Positions 7,976 through 15,564 of a stretch of DNA of 64,000 nucleotides are shown here, one piece after another. The position numbers were made by a program, and so were the translations under genes. The notes beneath the pieces are model-generated. The model searched no databases and had not been told where the DNA came from. It was given only the letters and a program-made list of their open reading frames with translations. Every line of letters begins with the position of its first letter. The stretch's first letter is position 1. Source of the DNA: Allobosea sp. Root381 (GTDB lineage: Bacteria > Pseudomonadota > Alphaproteobacteria > Rhizobiales > Beijerinckiaceae); NCBI RefSeq assembly GCF_001429395.1, contig NZ_LMJT01000045.1, positions 92,225 to 156,224 on the forward strand, given 5' to 3'.

Positions 7976-9711
7976 CCGTCGGCGTCGCGGGCGGCCCTCT
8001 CGCCGAGCGGGCGCAATGGGCGCTCGCGACGGCAAGGCTCGACGACTTCCAGCCGCTCCTGCCGGCGGAGGAAGAGGTCGTCGCACGGCTGCTCAGCGGC
8101 AATTACGATCGTCTCGGGGACGGTTCCCGGCCGCAGTCGCCGGACCCCGCTCGCGTCATCCGGGCCTCATTCCTGCGCTTCCTGATGCTTGGCGGGCAGG
8201 AGGGATGCCGCCCGCATGAGAAGGGCATCCGCATCACCGGCGCCTGGATCAGCGAGGTGCTCGACCTCGAGGCCTGCGTCGTCTTCCGCGACATCGGACT
8301 GATCGACTGCCATTTCGAGTCGACGCCGATCCTGCGGGCCGCGATCATCAACCGGCTCTTCCTCGACGGCTCGTCGCTGCCGGGCCTGCAGGCCGAGCGG
8401 CTGGAAGCGCGCGGCGGCGTCTATCTGCGCGGCGCCGAGGTGCAGGGCGAGGTCAATATCAGCCAGGCCCGACTCGGCGGCAATCTCGAATGCGACGGCG
8501 CGACGATCCGCACGTCACGTGGCTATGCGCTCGATGCCCGCGCAACCGAGCTGCGCAATCTGCTGCTGCGCGGCGCCACGCTGCGCGGCGGCGTCACGGT
8601 CGCCGGCGCCCGGATGGCGGCCGATCTCGACTGTGCGGGTGCCGTCATCGAGGCGGCGGAAAGCGCCGCCATCGACGCCGCCGAGGCCGAGCATGGCGGC
8701 AGCGTGGTGTTGCGCCAGGCGCGGATATCCGGCGAGGTCAAGCTCGTGGCCGCGGTAATCGGCGGTGATCTCGATTGCAGCGGCACGGTCGTCGAGCATC
8801 CCGGCATGATGGCGCTCGACATCAGCCGCACCGCCGTCACGGGCGCCTTCTTCATGCGCGGCGGCGCCAAAATCTCCGGCGCGCTGGCGCTGACGGGCGC
8901 TTCGATCGGGACGATCCATGACGAGGCGGCGAGCTGGCCGGCTCACGGCGACCTCCTGCTCAACCGCTGCCGCTACGGCGCCTTCATCGCCGCGCCGGTT
9001 GATGCGGCAAGCCGGCTCGACTGGCTCTCCCGCCAGGCGCCGGAGCGCTGGGGCGAGGATTTCTGGCCCCAGCCCTATGAGCAGCTCGCCTCCGTCTTCC
9101 GGGAGATGGGCCATAGCGAGGACGCGCGTAGCGTCCTGATCGTCAAGGAGAAGCTGCAGCGCCGCGCGCGCCGGGCCCGCGCCCGCAACCCGCTCTGGCG
9201 GGCCATGCTGAGGGTGAACGACAATTTCCTCGCCGTGACGGTCGTCTACGGGCGCCAGCCGCTGCTGGCCTTCCTCTGGCTCATCCTGTTCTGGGTGATC
9301 GGCGTCGGCGTCTTCGGCGTGGCCGAGGCGGGCGGCGCCTTCAAGCCGAACAGCGCCGTCGTGCTGCGCTCGCCGGAATGGACGCTCTGTGCCGTTCCAG
9401 CCTCCGAGCAGCGGCCCTTCGGCGCGCCACCTGTGGCGATGAGCGGGCGCGCCGCCCCCGGGCAGACGCAGCTCGCCTGCTACCGCGAGCAGGCGGAAGC
9501 TTCGAGCTACCCTGTGTTCAACCCGCTGTTCTACTCGCTCGACACGCTGCTGCCCGTCCTCGATCTCGGCCAGAAATCCTTCTGGCGTCCCCACCCGATC
9601 AACCGCTCCGGGGTGGTCGCGATCAATTATTTCTATTTCCAGGCCATCGTCGGCTGGGCGCTCAGCCTGCTCGCCGTCGCGGGCTTCTCGGGGCTGGTGA
9701 AATCCCCATGA
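7972..9711 (+). CDS. Beta-helix (pentapeptide-like) repeat protein with C-terminal membrane segments
   Basis: A 579-residue protein of unknown function. Residues 1-80 look helical. Residues 85-320 are built of short repeats rich in Gly, Ala, Leu and Asp, with three near-copies of a GG-[ND]-L-[ED]-C-[DSA]-G block about 50-60 residues apart (LGGNLECDGATI, MAADLDCAGAVI, IGGDLDCSGTVV). This is what a right-handed beta-helix would give. A helical part follows (WPQPYEQLASVFREMGHSEDARSVLIVKEKLQRRARRA), then a membrane segment near 430-450, a Cys-containing outer loop and a last membrane segment near 555-575. Similar proteins are often labelled membrane-associated oxidoreductase, but I see no cofactor motif to support that. 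It is coupled to the DUF1269 gene by an ATGA overlap. Confidence 0.75.
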   Translation: MTVGVAGGPLAERAQWALATARLDDFQPLLPAEEEVVARLLSGNYDRLGDGSRPQSPDPARVIRASFLRFLMLGGQEGCRPHEKGIRITGAWISEVLDLEACVVFRDIGLIDCHFESTPILRAAIINRLFLDGSSLPGLQAERLEARGGVYLRGAEVQGEVNISQARLGGNLECDGATIRTSRGYALDARATELRNLLLRGATLRGGVTVAGARMAADLDCAGAVIEAAESAAIDAAEAEHGGSVVLRQARISGEVKLVAAVIGGDLDCSGTVVEHPGMMALDISRTAVTGAFFMRGGAKISGALALTGASIGTIHDEAASWPAHGDLLLNRCRYGAFIAAPVDAASRLDWLSRQAPERWGEDFWPQPYEQLASVFREMGHSEDARSVLIVKEKLQRRARRARARNPLWRAMLRVNDNFLAVTVVYGRQPLLAFLWLILFWVIGVGVFGVAEAGGAFKPNSAVVLRSPEWTLCAVPASEQRPFGAPPVAMSGRAAPGQTQLACYREQAEASSYPVFNPLFYSLDTLLPVLDLGQKSFWRPHPINRSGVVAINYFYFQAIVGWALSLLAVAGFSGLVKSP

Positions 9712-9813
9712 GCGGGCAGCAAGGCCGGGCCACCATTCCTGGAACACGCACCCGGCCGGATTGCGCTTGGCCGCATCCCGTCGCATGAACCGACAGAACC
9801 GGCAGGGGTGCAG

Positions 9814-10869
9814 ATGACGAGCGGCAAGATCCATCAAGGCGCGCAGGTTCTGATCGCGCTCATCCTGGTCGTCGCCGCGCTGTCGGTGGCGAGTTCCGTC
9901 TTCGCGCCGGTCGCCTTCGCGCTGTTCATCATCGCGCTGGTCTGGCCGCTGCAGCGCAGCCTCCAGGATTTCCTGCCGCGCATGCTGGCGCTGGCGATCA
10001 GCATCGTCGTCATGGTGCTGGCCTTCTTCGCCTTCGGTTCGCTGATCGTCTGGGCCTTCGGCCGCGTCGGCCGCTGGATCGTCAGCGATGCGGCGCGCTT
10101 CCAGTCCTTCTACGACCAGGCCACGGTCTGGCTCGAAGGCCACGGCATCGCGGTGACCGGGCTGTGGGCGGAGAATTTCAACGTCGCCTGGATGCTGCGC
10201 ACGGCGCAGACGGTGACGGGTCGGCTCAACACGACGATGAGCTTCTGGCTCGTCGTTCTGGTTTACGTCATCCTCGGCCTGCTCGAGGTCGAGGATTTCG
10301 CCCGCAAGCTGAAGACCATGCGCAACCGCGTCGTCGGCGACGTGCTGCTGCGCGGCAGCGCACAGACCGCGGCGAAGCTCTACCGCTACATGCTGGTGCG
10401 CACGGCGATGAGCGTCGTCACCGGCCTCCTGGTCTGGGGCTTCGCGAAGTTCGTCGGGCTGCCGCTCGCCGCCGAATGGGGCTTCATCGCCTTCTCGCTG
10501 AACTATATCCCCTTCCTCGGGCCGCTGGTCGCGACCGTGTTCCCGACGCTGTTCGCGATGACGCAGTTCGGCTCGTGGCAGGCCGTGGTCGCGGTCTTCG
10601 CCTGCCTGAACCTGATCCAGTTCATCGTCGGCAGCTATGTCGAGCCGCGCGTGTCCGGCAGCGCGCTGTCGATGTCGCCGGCACTCGTCCTGTTCTCGGT
10701 GTTCTTCTGGAGCTACCTCTGGGGCATCTTCGGCGCCTTCATCGGCGTGCCGATCACCATCGCGCTGCTGACCTTCTGCAGCCAGCACCCGGCGAGCCTC
10801 TGGGTGGCGGACCTGTTCGGCTCGCCCTCACGCAAGCCGGTTCCGGCGAACGATGTCGTCAAGGCTTGA
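9814..10869 (+). CDS. AI-2E family transporter (PerM-like permease)
   Basis: A 351-residue polytopic membrane protein. It has N-terminal hydrophobic segments (VLIALILVVAALSVASSVFAPVAFALFIIALVWPL), a central soluble stretch, and a C-terminal block with the family signatures GFIAFSLNYIPFLGPLVAT and GSYVEPRVSGSALSMSPALVLFSVFFWSYLWGIFGAFIGVPI. The family includes exporters of AI-2 and Na+/H+ antiporters, so the substrate is open. ATG 9814 is preferred over GTG 9808 because the AGGGG site sits 5 bases before it. It follows the beta-helix gene by about 100 bases on the same strand. Confidence 0.85.
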   Translation: MTSGKIHQGAQVLIALILVVAALSVASSVFAPVAFALFIIALVWPLQRSLQDFLPRMLALAISIVVMVLAFFAFGSLIVWAFGRVGRWIVSDAARFQSFYDQATVWLEGHGIAVTGLWAENFNVAWMLRTAQTVTGRLNTTMSFWLVVLVYVILGLLEVEDFARKLKTMRNRVVGDVLLRGSAQTAAKLYRYMLVRTAMSVVTGLLVWGFAKFVGLPLAAEWGFIAFSLNYIPFLGPLVATVFPTLFAMTQFGSWQAVVAVFACLNLIQFIVGSYVEPRVSGSALSMSPALVLFSVFFWSYLWGIFGAFIGVPITIALLTFCSQHPASLWVADLFGSPSRKPVPANDVVKA

Positions 10870-10921
10870 GAAAGTTCGCTCGCAGCGCAACCGGGAAGAA
10901 GACAACCGAAGCACCTTGCCC

Positions 10922-10949
10922 GTCATTGCGAGCGCAGCGAAGCAATGAC
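10922..10949. repeat. Short palindrome, half copy of the GTCATTGC repeat family
   Basis: Perfect arms GTCATTGC and GCAATGAC enclose GAGCGCAGCGAA. The same end sequence and the GCGAAGCAAT core recur at 41737-41824 and in a decayed form at 58979-59070. It lies between a gene ending at 10869 and one ending, on the other strand, at 10962, so it could also fold as a hairpin after both transcripts. Confidence 0.65.
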
Positions 10950-10961
10950 GATCGGCCAGCC

Positions 10962-12698
10962 TCAAGACCCTGTCTCGGGAGGCGCAACCTCGACCCGTTC
11001 CGGCGCGAGCAGAGCAAGCCCGCCATCGGGGGCCGCCCCGAGGCGGTGGATGTAGAAGGCCGTCGGCTCGTCATCCGTCGCCTCCATCACCGGTGACGGC
11101 GCCGAGACGATGCGCAGCCGGCCGCAGCGGCCGATCCAGTCGATATGGCGGTGGCCGTGCAGCGCAACGAGCCGGTGCGCCTGCGGCTTGAGCAGGCGCA
11201 CGAAGCGGCTGCCATTGATCAGCGCCGTGCCGATCCGCTCGGAGAAGGCCTTGGCCTGCTGCGGATATTCGACCGGATGATGATGCAGCGCGACGATCCA
11301 GCGCGCCCGCGGATACTGCCCGAGCGCGACCAGCATCGCCTGCATGTCCTCCTCGGCGACGAGGCCGAGCGCGTTGGTGAAGGAAAAATGCGTCTCGGCA
11401 TTCGAGTTCAGCAGCAGTATGCCGAGACCGTCCGGCTCGTCCGGCGGCAGCACCAGCGGGAAGATCTCCTGCCAGAGGGCCGACAGCCCGAAGGACAGGC
11501 GCAGGCTGCCGGCATCGGCGAAGGCAGCGATGGCCGGGCGCTCGGTTTCAAGCCGCTCGGACAAGCTGCGGCCGACCTTGCCCTCCACCTTGTCCATGAC
11601 ATGCACGCGCCCGCCTTGCAGCGTCTCCATCGCCGAGAGCGTCCGCATCTGCCGCAGCCGCTTGCCCGGGCTCGTCGGGAGTTCGAGACGGGCTGGATTG
11701 GCGCGGTCGACGATGTTGACGTCGTGGTTGCCCGGCAGGATCAGCGTGCGCGCGGCGAGCTCGGGATGGCTCGCCAGCGCGTCGAGGAACTCGGCCCACT
11801 CGGCCGAGCGGCCGGCATCCGTCATGTCGCCCGTGATCAGCACCGCATCGAGCGGCGCTTCGGCATGGATGGCCGCCAGCCTTTCGAGCACGAGGTACAG
11901 TCGATCGTTGCCGCGCGGACCGGCACGGCCGCTCTCGATGCGGAAGCCGTAGCGCTCGCCGACGACATGGATGTCGGAGAGATGTGCGACCCGCCATTGC
12001 CGTCCGGCGGACGCGGTTTCGTCGAAGCCGGAGAGATCGCGCGGCTGGGCCATCAACGCGTCGACGATGCCCCAGGCCAGTGAGGCGATGGCGAGATAGG
12101 CGCTCATCACGCAAGCCGTGTTGGCAAGCGCAGGCACGACGAGGCGGAGGGGCTGCGCGAGATCGGCGAACTCGCCGACCCAGCGCGTCGCAGGCCAGAT
12201 CGCGACCGCGAAGCCGCCGGCGACGACTACGGCGCCCAGCCCCGCAGCCAGCGCCGTCAGCGCCCGCAGCCGGGCCCGGCTGCCCTCGCTCGCGCCGACG
12301 GGCAGGAAGCGCTCGGCGAAATGGCGCATGCCTTCGCGGACGAGCACATATCCTGGCTGGACGGCGAGCGAATTCAGCGCCCAGAAGCTGCGCTCGACGG
12401 CCCGGAACAGCGGCCGGAAGCCGAACCAGCCGAGCGCCGCAATGCCGGCGAGGACAAGGAGCGGCCCGAGCCCCGCCAGCGCCGTGATGCGGGTGGAGAC
12501 GGTCCCGAGCCAGGCCGTGGCGAGGAGCGGTGCGACACCGAGCAGGACGCCGGGAAGCAGGGCCAGGATGACCCATGCCAGGACGAGCTTCGGCAGGTTG
12601 ATCTCGCCCAGCAGCGTGCCCGCGATGGCGATCAGCGAATGCTGCTTCGTGCTGCTGGCGTCGTCCTCGGCGTCGCCGTCGCGTGGTTCGATCAGCAT
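10962..12698 (-). CDS. Membrane-anchored metallophosphoesterase
   Basis: The protein has 578 residues. The first 215 hold about four to five membrane segments (for example LVLAWVILALLPGVLLGVAPLLATAWL and LTALAAGLGAVVVAGGFAVAIW). The rest is a calcineurin-like phosphoesterase with all metal-binding motifs: HLSDIH (Asp242, His244), ITGDMTD (Gly290-Asp291), LPGNHDVN (Asn324, His325), ALHHHPVEY and LHGHRH near the C-terminus. It should hydrolyse a phosphoester with two bound metal ions, on whichever side of the membrane the domain faces. Substrate unknown. It is a single gene, divergent from the Mrp-like operon across a 504-base gap. Confidence 0.85.
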   Translation of the reverse strand: MLIEPRDGDAEDDASSTKQHSLIAIAGTLLGEINLPKLVLAWVILALLPGVLLGVAPLLATAWLGTVSTRITALAGLGPLLVLAGIAALGWFGFRPLFRAVERSFWALNSLAVQPGYVLVREGMRHFAERFLPVGASEGSRARLRALTALAAGLGAVVVAGGFAVAIWPATRWVGEFADLAQPLRLVVPALANTACVMSAYLAIASLAWGIVDALMAQPRDLSGFDETASAGRQWRVAHLSDIHVVGERYGFRIESGRAGPRGNDRLYLVLERLAAIHAEAPLDAVLITGDMTDAGRSAEWAEFLDALASHPELAARTLILPGNHDVNIVDRANPARLELPTSPGKRLRQMRTLSAMETLQGGRVHVMDKVEGKVGRSLSERLETERPAIAAFADAGSLRLSFGLSALWQEIFPLVLPPDEPDGLGILLLNSNAETHFSFTNALGLVAEEDMQAMLVALGQYPRARWIVALHHHPVEYPQQAKAFSERIGTALINGSRFVRLLKPQAHRLVALHGHRHIDWIGRCGRLRIVSAPSPVMEATDDEPTAFYIHRLGAAPDGGLALLAPERVEVAPPETGS

Positions 12699-12915
12699 CG
12701 TCTCATCATGGTCCCGAGGTCGTCATGGCGGGCGGCCGGCCAGTAACCATGAACGCGATCCGAAGCGGAACGGCCCGCCCGGAAAATGGGACATCGGGCA
12801 CAGAACTGAGACAGGCGGCAAATGACCAGCACTGCCCCGGATGCTACGTTATCGTCGCGGCTGAATGCAAGTTCAGATCTGACCGACCAGCAAGAGATTT
12901 CACCATCGCATGAAA

Positions 12916-12938
12916 CTGGAAAGAACAATTTCTTCCAG
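12916..12938. promoter_or_regulatory. Inverted repeat CTGGAA-N11-TTCCAG, possible operator
   Basis: Six-base perfect arms are separated by 11 mostly A/T bases in the AT-rich part of the divergent gap. The sequence just downstream (GATAATATTTATT) is the most promoter-like DNA in the gap. The binding protein is unknown, and the repeat could be due to chance. Confidence 0.3.
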
Positions 12939-13041
12939 CGATAATATTTATTCCAAATGGCGACAGCACTCTGCTTGGACGCCCCTCTCCGGCCGCCGGC
13001 GGGCTGGCGTGACTGAGAGCCTGTTTGGCAACTCCATCAGC

Positions 13042-13155
13042 GCTCATCCTGAGGAGCCATTCCGGAAGGAAGGGCGTCTCGAAGGATGTTTCAGGAGGCT
13101 CGGGAGGCATCTGGAGCATCCTTCGAGGCGCCGCTTCACGGCTTCTCAGGGCGAG
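13042..13155. repeat. Intergenic palindromic repeat, CATCCTGAGGAGC family, decayed copy
   Basis: About 114 bases start GCTCATCCTGAGGAGC, continue with CGTCTCGAAGGATG and TTCAGGAGGCTC, then return through CATCCTTCGAGGCG to TTCTCAGGGCGAGG. The order matches the copy at 20568-20683, but the outer arms have more mismatches. Such imperfect palindromes are common in gaps of alphaproteobacterial genomes. This one ends about 48 bases before the Mrp-like operon. Confidence 0.75.
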
Positions 13156-13202
13156 GGCTGGAGGGCCCAAACGGGCTCCGAGCGCCTCGACCGGGGCTTG
13201 CG

Positions 13203-13715
13203 ATGAGCCCTTCCACGATCCCTCGCCTGCGCCCCTCTCGCAGCGCGCTTCTCCTGCGCGCTCTCGGCTTTCTCGCGCTCTGGCTCGCGCTGATCGGCAC
13301 CGCCGCGAATGACTGGCCCTTCGGCCTGCTCGCCGCCGCCGCCGCGACATGGGCCAGCCTCGCGCTCTGGCCACCGGACAGCCGGCTGTCCCTGCCCGGC
13401 CTCGCACGCTTCGTGCTGCGCTTCCTGCCGCAGGCGGTGGTCGCAGGGGTAGACATCGCCCGGCGCGCCATGGCACCGCGCATCGCGCTGAACCCAGGGC
13501 TGGTCGACTACCAGACGACGCTTCCCGCCGGCCTCGCGCAGGGCGCGATGTGCGCGGTGATGAGCCTCCAGCCAGGGAAGCTCCCCATCTCCTGCCAGGC
13601 CAGCGGCGCCATGCTGATCCATTGCCTCGACACGGAGACGCAGGTGGGGGCCGAGCTCGCCGCCGACGAGGCCGCCTTCCTGCGCATCCTGCCGGAAAGG
13701 GGCCGGCATGGCTGA
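13203..13715 (+). CDS. mnhE: Mrp-type Na+/H+ antiporter subunit E
   Basis: A 170-residue membrane protein with two N-terminal hydrophobic stretches (LGFLALWLALIGTAANDWPFGLLAAAAATWASLAL) and the MnhE/MrpE region PQAVVAGVDIARRAMAPRIALNPGLVDYQTTLPAGLAQGAMCAVMSLQPGKLPI, followed by MLIHCLDTE. The family gives this subunit a role in assembly of the antiporter rather than in catalysis. It is the first gene of an operon in which every junction overlaps by 4 to 8 bases. ATG 13203 is used; the frame is open upstream, but that part lies in the repeat element. Confidence 0.85.
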   Translation: MSPSTIPRLRPSRSALLLRALGFLALWLALIGTAANDWPFGLLAAAAATWASLALWPPDSRLSLPGLARFVLRFLPQAVVAGVDIARRAMAPRIALNPGLVDYQTTLPAGLAQGAMCAVMSLQPGKLPISCQASGAMLIHCLDTETQVGAELAADEAAFLRILPERGRHG

Positions 13716-13998
13716 CGTCCTGACTGCCATCGCCCTCTTCATTCTCGCCGCCATCGCGCTCGGGTTGTTCGCCGTGCTGCGCTCCCGCGTCGCGATCGAG
13801 CGGATGATGGCGGTGCAGTTGCTCGGGACGGGCGGCGCCGCGACGCTGCTCCTGCTCGGCGCGGCCACGGCCCAGCCGGCGCTCGCCGATGTGGCGCTGC
13901 TGCTGGTGCTGCTCTCGGCCTTCTCCTGCGCGGCCTTCACGCTCGGCGAGCGCGGGGCTGCGGCCGATGAGCCGGCCGAGCCGGGCCAGTCGTCATGA
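13708..13998 (+). CDS. mnhF: Mrp-type Na+/H+ antiporter subunit F
   Basis: A 96-residue protein with three membrane helices (LTAIALFILAAIALGLFAVLR, MMAVQLLGTGGAATLLLLGA and VALLLVLLSAFSCAAFTLG), the normal size and plan of MrpF. The RVAIERMMAVQLLGTG segment fits the family. Its start overlaps the end of the subunit E gene by 8 bases, and its end overlaps the start of subunit G by 4. Confidence 0.85.
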   Translation: MADVLTAIALFILAAIALGLFAVLRSRVAIERMMAVQLLGTGGAATLLLLGAATAQPALADVALLLVLLSAFSCAAFTLGERGAAADEPAEPGQSS

Positions 13999-14288
13999 TC
14001 TCGCTGGCCGACAGCTTTACGCTGGCCTTCGTCGCAGCCGGGGCATTGCTGTTCCTGGCCGGCACGCTCGGATTGCTGCGCTTCCCGGACACGCTGAGCC
14101 GGCTGCACGCGCTGAGCAAGGCCGACAATCTCGGCCTCGGCCTGATCGTGATCGGGCTGCTGCCGCAGACGCAGACGATCGCCGGCGGGGTGAAGCTGGT
14201 CTGCATCTGGCTGCTCGCGCAGCTTTCGGCGGCGACCGCGAGCCAGCTCATCGCCGGCATCGCCGCGCGCCGGCAGCCGGACGCATGA
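13995..14288 (+). CDS. mnhG: Mrp-type Na+/H+ antiporter subunit G
   Basis: A 97-residue protein with three membrane segments. The family signature GTLGLLRFPDTLSRLHALSKADNLGLGLI is complete, including the RFPD and LHA-SKAD parts that define MnhG/PhaG. A hydrophobic end (VKLVCIWLLAQLSAATASQLIA) follows. It is coupled to its neighbours by 4-base overlaps on both sides. Confidence 0.9.
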   Translation: MISLADSFTLAFVAAGALLFLAGTLGLLRFPDTLSRLHALSKADNLGLGLIVIGLLPQTQTIAGGVKLVCIWLLAQLSAATASQLIAGIAARRQPDA

Positions 14289-15217
14289 GCCTCGTCTTCG
14301 ACGTCGCGCTGGCCGCCGGCCTCGTCGCGCTCGCGCTGCATGTCGTGCTGACACGCGACGGCAAGGGCGCGATCATCGCCTTCATCGGCTTCGGGCTGCT
14401 GCTCGGTATCGGCTGGGCCAGGCTTGCCTCCGTCGATGTCGCGCTGACGGAGGCCGCGATCGGGGGCGGGCTCACAGGAATGCTGCTGCTGCGGACGCAA
14501 GCCCATCTCGCGGGGCGTGGCGTCCGTCCGGCGCAGACGGGCCATCCATCGTGGCGCCTCGCCGCGGCGGGCTGCACCATCGTCACGCTCGGGCTCGGCT
14601 ATGTCGTCCTCGCCTTCCCTTCGCCTGCGCCGAGCCTGGCGCGAGAAGTCGCCGGCTCCCTCGATGCCACGGGCCTCGGCAATCCGGTCACGGCCGTGCT
14701 GCTGGCCTTCCGCGCCATCGATACGCTGCTCGAGAAGATCGTCATCATCCTCGCCCTGATCGGCGTCTGGTCGCTCGCATCCGACCCGAACTGGGGCGGT
14801 TCGTCCCATCTGCGCCCGGCGAGCGTTCCGGAACCGCTCGTGTTCCTCGCACGCATGCTGCCGCCCTTCGGCGTGGTGATCGCGGTCTATCAGGTCTGGG
14901 TCGGGGCCGACCTGCCGGGCGGAACCTTCCAGGCCGGCACGATCCTGGCGGCGATGTGGCTCCTGGTCATGCTGGCGGGCCTGCGTCCCGCGCCCGAGAC
15001 CAGAGCCGCGGGGCTGCGCATGATGCTCGCCGCCGGCCCTGCCCTGTTCCTCCTGATCGGCTTCCTTGGCTTCCTCATCGCCGGCGGCTTCCTGGCCTAT
15101 CCGGAGGCCGTCGCGAAGCCGCTGATCGTCGCGATCGAGGTGGCGCTGACGCTCTCGGTCGCGGCCACGCTCGGCCTGCTGGTCGCGGGCCCTCCCGACA
15201 AGGAGCCCGCGCGATGA
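14285..15217 (+). CDS. Fused MrpA C-terminal (DUF4040/MbhD-E) and MnhB-like subunit
   Basis: The protein has 310 residues. Residues 1-80 resemble the DUF4040/MbhD part found at the end of MrpA (VDVALTEAAIGGGLTGMLLLRTQ). Residues 110-165 resemble MbhE (NPVTAVLLAFRAIDTLLEKIVIILALIGVWSL). Residues 185-300 are MnhB-like (PPFGVVIAVYQVWVGADLPGGTFQAGTILAAMWLLVMLAGL). In the MnhB signature the usual Gly-His before the PGG motif is Gly-Ala here. No full-length MrpA with its NuoL-like part is coded next to it, so this gene carries only the C-terminal MrpA portion. ATG 14285 overlaps the previous stop by 4 bases. Confidence 0.8.
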   Translation: MSLVFDVALAAGLVALALHVVLTRDGKGAIIAFIGFGLLLGIGWARLASVDVALTEAAIGGGLTGMLLLRTQAHLAGRGVRPAQTGHPSWRLAAAGCTIVTLGLGYVVLAFPSPAPSLAREVAGSLDATGLGNPVTAVLLAFRAIDTLLEKIVIILALIGVWSLASDPNWGGSSHLRPASVPEPLVFLARMLPPFGVVIAVYQVWVGADLPGGTFQAGTILAAMWLLVMLAGLRPAPETRAAGLRMMLAAGPALFLLIGFLGFLIAGGFLAYPEAVAKPLIVAIEVALTLSVAATLGLLVAGPPDKEPAR

Positions 15218-15564
15218 GCGCGCTCGCCCTCACCTCCGCCTCCCTGTTCGGGCTTTGCGGCGCGGCCCTCGTCGGCATCGGCCTGTTCTGCATCCTCACC
15301 CATCCCGAGCTGCTGCGCCGGCTCGTCGGCTTCAACATCCTCGGCGCCGGCATTTTCCTGGTCTTCGGGGCCGTGGCGCGGCGCGGCGCGGCGCTGGGCT
15401 TCGGCGGCGATCCGGTGCCGCAGGCGATGGTCATCACCGGCATCGTCGTCGCCTTCGCCGCGACCGCGCTGGCGGCGGCCCTGCTGCGCCGCCTGTTCGA
15501 CCTGACCGGCAGGGCCTCGCTCGAAACCGGGCAGGCCGAGCTGCGCCCGCGGAGCGAGCCGTGA
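15214..15564 (+). CDS. mnhC: Mrp-type antiporter subunit C (NuoK-like)
   Basis: A 116-residue protein with three membrane helices, related to NuoK of complex I. The segment LVGIGLFCILTHPELLRRLVGFNILGAGIFLVFGAVARR and the later DPVPQAMVITGIVVAFAATALAAALLRRL are the expected MrpC signatures. In particular, DPVPQAMVLTAIVI-like sequence is conserved across MrpC and MbhG proteins. The gene overlaps both neighbours by 4 bases. Confidence 0.88.
   Translation: MSALALTSASLFGLCGAALVGIGLFCILTHPELLRRLVGFNILGAGIFLVFGAVARRGAALGFGGDPVPQAMVITGIVVAFAATALAAALLRRLFDLTGRASLETGQAELRPRSEP

Larger units (their letters stand above)
12699..13202. other. Gene-free gap between divergent genes
   Basis: This 504-base stretch separates the metallophosphoesterase gene from the Mrp-like operon. 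It holds no convincing gene. The part at 12840-12960 is richer in A and T than its surroundings and should contain promoters for one or both sides. An inverted repeat with arms CTGGAA and TTCCAG, 11 bases apart, lies at 12916-12938. A repeat element fills 13042-13155. Confidence 0.6.

Noticed and set aside
8515..10788. Long minus-strand open frame (757 codons) across the beta-helix and AI-2E genes
   Set aside because: It is antisense to two well-supported genes and its product is a low-complexity Arg/Glu/Asp-rich sequence, as expected from high third-position GC.
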